Source: Deltaproteobacteria bacterium (GTDB taxonomy: Bacteria; SAR324; NAC60-12). Taken from it: a DNA stretch of 21,392 nt. This document shows, in pieces, positions 14,662-21,392 of this stretch (its first letter is position 1; every line of letters starts with the position of its first letter). The stretch is from assembly GCA_002716165.1 (NCBI GenBank), contig PAZT01000011.1, forward strand, positions 7,686 through 29,077, written 5' to 3'. The notes below the pieces were generated by a model, which had not been told where the DNA came from, did no database searches, and saw only the letters and a list, made by a program, of their open reading frames with translations. Made by a program: the position numbers and the translations under genes.

Positions 14662-15876
14662 ATGCCAAAGAAAAACAACTTTTTTAATACCATTGAGAGC
14701 GCTATTAAGGCTTTTGGTAATGGCGAAATGTTAGTGGTTGTTGATGATGAAGACAGAGAAAACGAAGGGGATCTCGTTTGCGCAGCTGAAGCAATTACTC
14801 CAGAAAAAATCAATTTCATGGCAAAACACGGCAGGGGCTTAATCTGTCTTCCACTAGATTTAGAAATCGTAAAACGTCTTAACATTCCATTAATGGTAAG
14901 CAACAATAATGCTACTGTGGGTACAAATTTTACAATCAGTATTGAAGCTTCTACTGGGGTAACAACAGGTATTTCTGCTGCAGATCGTGCACGGACGATT
15001 AAAGCTGCTATAGATCCCAATTCGAGTGCCAAAGACATACGCAGTCCAGGCCATGTTTTCCCTTTAAGTGCCCTAGAGGGTGGGGTTTTAAGAAGGGCAG
15101 GACATACTGAGGCTGCAGTCGATCTTGCAAAGATGGCAAATATGCTTCCAGCAGGTGTTATCTGTGAGATTATGAATGAAGACGGAACTATGGCGCGTGT
15201 ACCTGATTTAATGAAATTCGCTGAACATCATGGAATTAAGATTATAACAATAAAAGACTTAATTCAATACAGGAAACGTAATGAAACACTGGTAGTCAGA
15301 GAAGCGGAGGCCTCTATGCCCTCGATTTATGGAGATTTTAAAGTAATTGGGTTTCAAAGTCTTCTGGATGAAAGTGATTATGTCGCACTTGTCAAGGGAA
15401 ATTGGGATGAAGATGAGCCTGTACTTGTTCGTGTTCATTCAGAATGCTTGACCGGAGATGTCTTCGGTTCATCTAGATGTGACTGCGGTCCTCAGCTTCA
15501 TAAGGCAATGGAACTAGTAGAAAGTGAAGGAAAAGGAGTAATCCTCTACTTGCCACAGGAAGGTAGAGGTATTGGACTGATGAACAAACTTCATGCTTAC
15601 AGACTTCAGGAAGATGGAGCTGATACTGTTGAAGCAAATCATAAACTTGGATTTAAAGATGATTTGCGTGATTATGGAATGGGAGCTCAAATGCTTTACA
15701 TGCTTGGAGTCCGTAGGATGAGACTAATGACCAATAATCCTCGAAAAATTGTTGGACTTCAGGGACATGGACTGGAAGTTGTTGAAAGAGTCCCACTTGA
15801 AATTGAATCCAATCCTAGAAATAAAAATTACTTGCATACAAAAAAATCTAAACTTGGTCATATATTAAATGTTTAA
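14662..15876 (+). CDS. ribBA: Bifunctional DHBP synthase / GTP cyclohydrolase II RibBA
   Basis: The 404-residue fusion supplies both starting materials of riboflavin: the N-terminal half makes 3,4-dihydroxy-2-butanone 4-phosphate from ribulose 5-phosphate and the C-terminal half opens GTP. RibB domain (about 1-205): DDEDRENEGDLV (28-39), HGRGLICLPL (56-65), STGVTTGISAADRARTI (97-113), RSPGHVFPLSA (127-137), GGVLRRAGHTEAAVDL (140-155). RibA domain (about 206-404): RVHSECLTGDVFGSSRCDCG (257-276) with zinc ligands C262, C273 and C275, LPQEGRGIGLMNKLHAYRLQ (297-316), DLRDYGMGAQML (334-345) and TNNPRKIVGL (357-366). All catalytic motifs in both halves are intact. It follows the RibD-domain gene by 75 bp, probably one transcript; ribE and ribH are absent here. 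Confidence 0.96.
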   Translation: MPKKNNFFNTIESAIKAFGNGEMLVVVDDEDRENEGDLVCAAEAITPEKINFMAKHGRGLICLPLDLEIVKRLNIPLMVSNNNATVGTNFTISIEASTGVTTGISAADRARTIKAAIDPNSSAKDIRSPGHVFPLSALEGGVLRRAGHTEAAVDLAKMANMLPAGVICEIMNEDGTMARVPDLMKFAEHHGIKIITIKDLIQYRKRNETLVVREAEASMPSIYGDFKVIGFQSLLDESDYVALVKGNWDEDEPVLVRVHSECLTGDVFGSSRCDCGPQLHKAMELVESEGKGVILYLPQEGRGIGLMNKLHAYRLQEDGADTVEANHKLGFKDDLRDYGMGAQMLYMLGVRRMRLMTNNPRKIVGLQGHGLEVVERVPLEIESNPRNKNYLHTKKSKLGHILNV

Positions 15877-16061
15877 AGAATTAAAATATATGTTTTGTAC
15901 AACTATTTGAACCTTGTTTAGAATAAGGCAAAAAAATTAAACTGATTCGAGTTTTTTATTAGTACATAATTTATAAAACTCAGAAATATTTATTTATAGT
16001 CAGAATTCTACAGAAAAAAAGGGTGTAAATACCAAAAATTAAGTATTGTCCATAACAGACC

Positions 16062-17063
16062 ATGACTTTTCCACAATCAGAATTAGCAGAGATGCTGAAA
16101 AATCCTGCGTCTTATGCAACTCAACCTAAATTAATAAAACTTCGAGAAACTGACTCTTCATATTTATTTGAATGCGACGAATGGTTGTATAAAATCAAAA
16201 AAGAGGGGAATGAGTTTCCGACTCTTGCAGTCAAGGAAGCTTATTGCCATGAAGAATGCAGGCTTAGCAATAGTTTTAATCCTAACTGGAATACAACAGT
16301 CCTTACTATTCTAGAAAATAATGGTGGTATAAAAATGGGAGGAACAGAAGGTGAGCCTGTTGAATACGCGCTAAAAATGAATAAACTCCCTGAAAATTTG
16401 CTTCTTTCTGACCTTTTGGGAAATGATGCTGTGACCAAAAAATATATGAAAAATATTGCCGGAAGAATTTCTGAAATTCACTTTAGTAATCCTGCAAGAG
16501 ACAAAGCTGCAGAATCAGGCAAAGCTGAGTCGGTCCGCGCATTGTGTGACGACATGCTTTTTCAGATGAAGCGCTATTTTGATGCCTCAATGACTCAGCC
16601 TATTTTAGATATGATAAGACACCCCCTCGAAAAATTCATTGATCAGAATAAACGTCTATTCAGTAAAAGGCATCAAAAAAATCGGATTGTTCATGGACAT
16701 GGTGCTTTTGTGCCTGAACATATTTTCGTTAATGAAAAAAATGTTCATTTTATAAGTCCTCAAGAAGTTCATAGGAAACTAGCAGATTTAGATGTGGCAA
16801 ATGATATTTCATCTCTAACTGTAGAGCTGACAAGACTAGGGAAAGATGATCTCGCAGAAACATTTTTGAATCATTATCTTGAAATTTCCAACGATCTGGA
16901 TTTGCAAAAAATGCTGCCATTGTATCAAACTTATTGTGCACTAAAGCAGGGTGTCAGAACATGTGAGCTTAAGGTAGCCCGAGAGGATGATAAACTAGGT
17001 ACTCTGGCCATGGAATATTTCAATCTTGCCGTAAACTTCTCCCGAGAAATACCAAGGGTTTAA
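16062..17063 (+). CDS. COG2187-like aminoglycoside-phosphotransferase-fold protein, probable pseudokinase
   Basis: The 333-residue protein follows the pattern of the COG2187 kinase-like domain: WLYKIKKE (41-48), the CHEECRLSNSFNP region (62-74), VEYALKMNKLPENLLLSDLL (100-119), HGHGAFVPEHIFV (211-223), DLDVANDISSLTVEL (242-256) and a C-terminal YQTYCALKQGVRTCELKVA helix. In the family I expect the catalytic loop HGDLHxEH and a metal-binding FDxxEFN stretch. Here the Asp is Ala215 and the loop His is Val217, while the later segment reads HFISPQEVH with no Asp. So phosphotransfer is unlikely; it may bind nucleotide or act as a scaffold. The P-loop ATPase domain often fused in this family is absent. 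It lies between ribBA and ileS (71 bp before ileS). The family match is from memory of the pattern. Confidence 0.8.
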   Translation: MTFPQSELAEMLKNPASYATQPKLIKLRETDSSYLFECDEWLYKIKKEGNEFPTLAVKEAYCHEECRLSNSFNPNWNTTVLTILENNGGIKMGGTEGEPVEYALKMNKLPENLLLSDLLGNDAVTKKYMKNIAGRISEIHFSNPARDKAAESGKAESVRALCDDMLFQMKRYFDASMTQPILDMIRHPLEKFIDQNKRLFSKRHQKNRIVHGHGAFVPEHIFVNEKNVHFISPQEVHRKLADLDVANDISSLTVELTRLGKDDLAETFLNHYLEISNDLDLQKMLPLYQTYCALKQGVRTCELKVAREDDKLGTLAMEYFNLAVNFSREIPRV

Positions 17064-17134
17064 TTCCACATGATTTAAATGCAGCATAAAACCATCCATC
17101 AAGTAATCCTTAAAGCAAAGATAATTGTAAAATT

Positions 17135-20100
17135 ATGAAAGAGGTCTCTAACAGACTAAGCTTTTCTCAGATGGAGGAAGAAATTCTTCATTTCTGGCGT
17201 TCAAAAAATATTTTTCAGAAATCAATAGATGAAAGACCAAAAGATAACGCTTTCAGCTTTTACGATGGACCTCCTTTTGCGACTGGTCTTCCACATTATG
17301 GTCACCTACTGGCAGGAACGATTAAAGATGTGATACCGCGTTACAAAACCATGCGAGGATTTAGAGTTGAAAGGCGTTTTGGTTGGGATACACATGGATT
17401 ACCTGTGGAATATGAAGTTGAACAGACACTCAAACTAAATGGAAGACATGAAATTGAATTGTTTGGTGAAGAAAAATTTAATGAAGAATGCCGATCAATA
17501 GTTTTGCGATATACTAGTGAATGGCGTGAAACAGTTGATCGCATGGCTCGCTGGGTTGATTTCAAAAATGATTACAAAACCATGGATATTGATTTTATGG
17601 AGTCAGTATGGTGGGTTTTTAAGAGTTTATGGGAAAAGAAATTAATTTATGAAGGAGTTAAGGTTGTTCCATATTCCTGGCGAGTTTCTACTCCTCTATC
17701 AAATTTTGAGGCTAACCTAAATTACAAAGATATACAAGATCCCTCAATCACCTTGAAATTCAAAGTAAAGGGTGAAGAAAACCTTTATTTCCTAGCGTGG
17801 ACTACTACTCCTTGGACTTTGCCTTCTAACATGGCACTTTGTGCAGGATCTGATCTGATTTATTGTATTGTGAAGGAAATACAAAGCGGTGATCGTTATA
17901 TACTGACTCAGAGCTGTGTCGAGTCTTATTTCGAACAAAATAATTATGAAATCATAAAAAAAATGAAAGGCTCAGAATTACTGGGGATGAAATATAACCC
18001 CTTGTTTGATTTTGCTGAAAGGGAGTTGGATTTAGATCATGAATGGACCATTCATTTAGATGATTATGTAAGTGATAATAGTGGCACTGGTATAGTTCAT
18101 CTTGCTTGTTTTGGTGAAGACGATGTTAGGATTTTTCGGCGTGAAAATATACCTATTTTTGATCCGGTAAATAATGAGGGCAATTTTCAGAATTACATGG
18201 GATTTATTGCCGGAAAAAATATTAAGGATGCCGACAAATCCATCATCCAGAAGCTTAAGGAAGAAGGTAAAATGTTTTTGCATGAAACGATTCAGCACAG
18301 TTATCCCTTCTGTTGGAGAACTGATACACCATTGATATACAAGCCTATTTCAACATGGTTTCTTAATGTTGAAGCTATCAAGGAAAAAATGTACTCACAC
18401 AATAAAACAGTGCACTGGGTGCCCGGACATATACGTGACGGAAGATTTGGGAAATGGCTTGAAAATGCTCGAGACTGGGCCATCAGTCGTAATAGATTCT
18501 GGGGGACACCTATTCCTGTATGGAAGAGCGAAGACGGCCGCGTATTGTGTGTTGGTAGTGTTGATGAATTACAAAAATTAACTGGGGAAAAAGTCAATGA
18601 TCTCCACAAGCACTTTGTTGACTCCCTTGAAATTGAACATAAAGGTGAAACTTATAGGCGAGTCTCAGAAGTACTAGATTGTTGGTTTGAATCAGGTTCA
18701 ATGCCTTATGCACAGGAACATTATCCTTTCGAAAACAAAGAGAGATTTGAAGAAAACTTTCCTGCTGATTTTATTTGCGAGGGACTGGACCAAACGCGAG
18801 GATGGTTTTATACTCTTGCAGTTTTGGGGTCAGCATTATTTGATACTCCTGCATTCAAAAATTGTGTGGTAAACGGTTTTGTTCTGGCCGAAGATGGAAA
18901 GAAAATGAGTAAAAGACTAAAAAACTATCCAGACCCAAATGAAATGTTGAAAAAATATGGTGCTGATACTGTAAGACTTTATATGCTCAACAGCCCTGCT
19001 GTAAGAGGTGAAGATTTACGTTTTTCTGAAAAAGGTTTAGTTGAAACAACTAGACAATTGCTCCTACCGCTTTGGAACTCTCTTGTATTTCTAACTACCT
19101 ATGCCAAAATTGACGGATGGGAGCCTAGTCCTGAGAACCTAAAGCTAAAAAATAACAACCCTTTGGATCGATGGATTTTATCACGTTTAAATAAACTTTT
19201 TGGTGAAGTACAAAAAGAGATGGACCGCTACGATTTAAACCGCTCAGTTGCTCCATTTGTTGGATTCATCGACTTATTGACGAACTGGTATATTCGCCGA
19301 AGTAGAAGGCGTTTCTGGAAAGCAGGACATGGAGAAGATAAAAGAGAAGCATACGCCACACTTTATACGGTCTTGTTTGATTTCAGCAAAGTGATCGCAC
19401 CCTTCATTCCTTATATAGCAGAGGGAATATTTCGTACACTTCGCCATGAGGTTGATCATGAAAGTGTCCACCTTGCATTGTTTCCTGAAGAGAATTCTAA
19501 ATTCCGGGACATTGATCTGGAAGAACATATGGACTTAGTTCTTTCTGCTGTTACAATGGGTCGTGCACTTAGGGCAAAGCATCAGTTGAAAATAAGGCAA
19601 CCTCTGCCAAAAATTTTTCTAGTAACTCGTGATTCAGAAGCAAAAAATGTTTTGCATGAGCTTTCAGAACTCATCATGGACGAACTTAATATAAAAGCAG
19701 TCTCTATTACTCCCAATGAAGAAGAATTAGTCAATTTAAAATCCAAGGCTAATTATAAAACTTTGGGAAGAAAACTTGGAAGTAAAATGAAAATAGCTGC
19801 TAAATCTATAGAAGAACTGAATCTCGAACAAATCAAGAGCATTCAGAATGGAGAAAATATTTCAATAATGATTGATGGTGATAAGCTTGAATTAACTTCG
19901 GAAGATATCTTAATACATAGAGAAGAAAAAAAGGGACTGCTCGTTGAAACTGACAACCTAATGACAGTAGCTTTAGATACGAAATTGAGTCCGGATTTAA
20001 TACAGGAAGGATTTGCCAGAGAATTCGTGAACAAAGTCCAGAATATGCGTAAAGAAATGGATCTTGATGTGATGGATCGCATTCACATAGTATATAATGC

Positions 20101-20254
20101 TTCATCAGAACTGAAAACTGCATTGGGAAACTACTCTGATTTCATATGCAATGAGACCCTTGCATTCAACATGGAATTAAAAGAGGTTTCAGATAGCATT
20201 ACATGGGTCTTAAATGGTGAGCCTTGCAAAATTAAGGTTGAACATGAAATTTAA
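17135..20254 (+). CDS. ileS: Isoleucyl-tRNA synthetase, eukaryote-like type (IleRS2)
   Basis: This 1039-residue class I synthetase charges tRNA-Ile. It shows DGPPFATGLPHYGHLLAGT (44-62) with the HIGH-equivalent H54-Y55-G56-H57, WDTHGLPVEYE, the editing-domain motif TTTPWTLPSN, GTGIVH (317-322), GLDQTRGWFY and KMSKR (590-594). The PPFATGLPHYGH form and the C-terminal region (LDTKLSPDLIQEGFAREFVNKVQNMRKE type) belong to the IleRS2 clade found in eukaryotes and some bacteria. The C-terminal zinc-binding cysteines of the common bacterial IleRS1 are missing. Members of this clade are typically insensitive to pseudomonic acid. The editing segment after H322 reads LACFGEDD, one residue shorter than the APxFGxED form I expect. 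There is no T-box upstream and no Shine-Dalgarno. Confidence 0.96.
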   Translation: MKEVSNRLSFSQMEEEILHFWRSKNIFQKSIDERPKDNAFSFYDGPPFATGLPHYGHLLAGTIKDVIPRYKTMRGFRVERRFGWDTHGLPVEYEVEQTLKLNGRHEIELFGEEKFNEECRSIVLRYTSEWRETVDRMARWVDFKNDYKTMDIDFMESVWWVFKSLWEKKLIYEGVKVVPYSWRVSTPLSNFEANLNYKDIQDPSITLKFKVKGEENLYFLAWTTTPWTLPSNMALCAGSDLIYCIVKEIQSGDRYILTQSCVESYFEQNNYEIIKKMKGSELLGMKYNPLFDFAERELDLDHEWTIHLDDYVSDNSGTGIVHLACFGEDDVRIFRRENIPIFDPVNNEGNFQNYMGFIAGKNIKDADKSIIQKLKEEGKMFLHETIQHSYPFCWRTDTPLIYKPISTWFLNVEAIKEKMYSHNKTVHWVPGHIRDGRFGKWLENARDWAISRNRFWGTPIPVWKSEDGRVLCVGSVDELQKLTGEKVNDLHKHFVDSLEIEHKGETYRRVSEVLDCWFESGSMPYAQEHYPFENKERFEENFPADFICEGLDQTRGWFYTLAVLGSALFDTPAFKNCVVNGFVLAEDGKKMSKRLKNYPDPNEMLKKYGADTVRLYMLNSPAVRGEDLRFSEKGLVETTRQLLLPLWNSLVFLTTYAKIDGWEPSPENLKLKNNNPLDRWILSRLNKLFGEVQKEMDRYDLNRSVAPFVGFIDLLTNWYIRRSRRRFWKAGHGEDKREAYATLYTVLFDFSKVIAPFIPYIAEGIFRTLRHEVDHESVHLALFPEENSKFRDIDLEEHMDLVLSAVTMGRALRAKHQLKIRQPLPKIFLVTRDSEAKNVLHELSELIMDELNIKAVSITPNEEELVNLKSKANYKTLGRKLGSKMKIAAKSIEELNLEQIKSIQNGENISIMIDGDKLELTSEDILIHREEKKGLLVETDNLMTVALDTKLSPDLIQEGFAREFVNKVQNMRKEMDLDVMDRIHIVYNASSELKTALGNYSDFICNETLAFNMELKEVSDSITWVLNGEPCKIKVEHEI

Positions 20255-20262
20255 ATTTTTTC

Positions 20263-21392
20263 TTATGTATTTTTCAAAGGAGCGAATTCAATCAACTCTG
20301 ATCCTTTTTGAACAAGGTCGCCTTGATGGAATAATATTTTTAATACAATACCATCTGAAGGAGCAACAATAGCATGCTCCATTTTCATGGCTTCAACTAC
20401 TAATAACTTCTGGCCTCGGCTTACCCTTTCACCTTCTTCAACAAGTACACGAATTAAGTTACCAGGCATTGGCGCAAAAAGTTTTAATTCTTGATTTTCT
20501 TCCTTCTTTTCAAAATATAGTGAATCGACTCGTCTGAAAGTTTCACGCCCATGGCCATGAACTGCCACCAGTTGACTTTCATGGTGAAGTACTAGTACTT
20601 TATTTCCAAAATCACTCTTTTTTGGTTCATCCCATTTAAGTTCAAGCAAATTTCCAATTTGATAAACTGAGACAGAAATTTTTTTATTCGCATTCAAAAT
20701 CTGGAAACTATTTACATTTGCAGAAATCTGTATTTCTTTAACCTCACCTTTATGATTTTTTAAATGGACTCGGAATGGCTCATTTACCCCTGCTCGCCAA
20801 CTGCTCATGCTGTCCCAGGGGGATGTTGGGTCGGATGAAGTCAGTGCATTATTTTCAGCCTTTGCTGAATCTTCAATAAAACAGTAAACTGCAACTGTCC
20901 AAACAATCCATTCTTTTGAAAACTTTTCTCGCTCTAGCAGAGAATCAAGATTTGACTCAACAAACAGAGTGTCTTGTTGACTTTCTTCAAAATCTTCATC
21001 AAGAAATATAGACTGTAAAAAACCCAGATTAGTGTCTACACCAATTACAGCAGTTTGTTCAAGAGCATTTTGCATCGCTATAACAGCTTTTTTTCGCGTA
21101 TCAGCATGAACTATCAACTTCGCTATCATTGAGTCATAGTTAATACTGATATAATCACCCTCTTCTACTCCTGAATCTATTCTTAATCTTGAAGATGAAC
21201 TTTTGTCGGCCCTCTGGGATGTAGCTTGTTCTAATTGTATAGTTTCTGGTATAGCTATTTTTAGTAATTCACCCGTACTTGGCAGGAAACCTGTTGCAGG
21301 ATTTTCTGCATAAATTCTGACCTCAATTGCATGTCCGATTTTATTAATTTTTGACTGAGTCAGATTAAGTTTTTCTCCGGCCGCAATCCGAA
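20263..21392 (-). CDS. Biotin-dependent acyl-CoA carboxylase alpha subunit, C-terminal part (N-terminus off the right edge)
   Basis: The frame stays open to the right edge, so the 5' end lies outside. The visible 376 residues begin within the biotin carboxylase C-terminal domain: RIAAGEKLNL, GHAIEVRIYAENP and GFLPSTGELL, then DSGVEEGDYISINYDSMIAK, all typical. A middle region with a DSMSSWRAGVNEPF stretch matches the BT-type linker of methylcrotonyl/propionyl/geranyl-CoA carboxylases. The last about 75 residues are a biotinyl domain (APMPGNLIRVLVEEGERVSRG) with VEAMKMEHAI; the biotinylated Lys codon is at 20383-20385. The substrate acyl-CoA cannot be told from this subunit, and the carboxyltransferase partner is not in the window. 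Its stop lies 8 bp from the ileS stop, convergent. Confidence 0.95.
   Translation of the reverse strand, partial: RIAAGEKLNLTQSKINKIGHAIEVRIYAENPATGFLPSTGELLKIAIPETIQLEQATSQRADKSSSSRLRIDSGVEEGDYISINYDSMIAKLIVHADTRKKAVIAMQNALEQTAVIGVDTNLGFLQSIFLDEDFEESQQDTLFVESNLDSLLEREKFSKEWIVWTVAVYCFIEDSAKAENNALTSSDPTSPWDSMSSWRAGVNEPFRVHLKNHKGEVKEIQISANVNSFQILNANKKISVSVYQIGNLLELKWDEPKKSDFGNKVLVLHHESQLVAVHGHGRETFRRVDSLYFEKKEENQELKLFAPMPGNLIRVLVEEGERVSRGQKLLVVEAMKMEHAIVAPSDGIVLKILFHQGDLVQKGSELIEFAPLKNT

Noticed and set aside
15877..16061. CCTT/AAGG mini-hairpin near 15913-15929 followed by A-rich sequence as the ribBA terminator
   Set aside because: The stem is only about 4 bp and is not followed by a T-run on the coding strand.
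17064..17134. T-box leader before ileS
   Set aside because: The spacer is only 71 bp and lacks a T-box sequence or specifier stem.

Overview
The window is AT-rich (by eye about one third G+C) chromosomal DNA from a Gram-negative bacterium. Signs of a double membrane are a lipobox protein, several Sec signal peptides, a periplasmic-type binding protein and a LolA-like protein. The gene content would suit a marine proteobacterial or SAR324-like lineage, but that placement is a guess from style. No rRNA, tRNA, CRISPR array, integrase or transposase was seen.

Layout. (1) 1-1521, minus strand: a secreted cysteine-rich protein with a LolA-like C-terminal half, then a very acidic repeat protein cut by the left edge. 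(2) 1522-2225: non-coding AT-rich spacer. (3) 2226-5434: a TPR-like lipoprotein of unknown role, then a divergent folate pair, YgfZ (minus) and FolD (plus), sharing a short spacer with a dyad. (4) 5435-11506: a purine-nucleoside-type uptake module. A leader with three hairpins, the last terminator-like, precedes a BMP/PnrA-family binding protein; then an 11-bp intercistronic hairpin, a nucleoside hydrolase, a double ABC ATPase and two permeases. A ketoacyl-ACP synthase III-like gene follows 6 bp later. (5) 12529-13557, minus: TsaD. (6) 13930-15876: a stand-alone RibD reductase domain and RibBA. (7) 16062-20254: a kinase-fold protein that has lost its catalytic residues, then an isoleucyl-tRNA synthetase of the eukaryote-like type. 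(8) 20263 to the right edge, minus: the C-terminal part of a biotin-dependent acyl-CoA carboxylase alpha subunit.

How the genes work together. The transporter genes read as one import-and-cleave unit: the binding protein captures a nucleoside, the two permeases and ATPase import it, and the hydrolase splits it into base and ribose. The leader hairpins suggest control by attenuation, and the hairpin after the binding-protein gene would favour excess binding protein. RibD-C and RibBA cover early riboflavin steps, but the deaminase, lumazine synthase and riboflavin synthase are not here. The rest is housekeeping: folate C1 metabolism, Fe-S enzyme maintenance, t6A tRNA modification, Ile-tRNA charging and acyl-CoA carboxylation.

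The items most worth a second look are the structured leader at 5564-5671, the degenerate kinase at 16062-17063, and the KAS III gene attached to the transporter. I did not find a clearly new multi-gene system.
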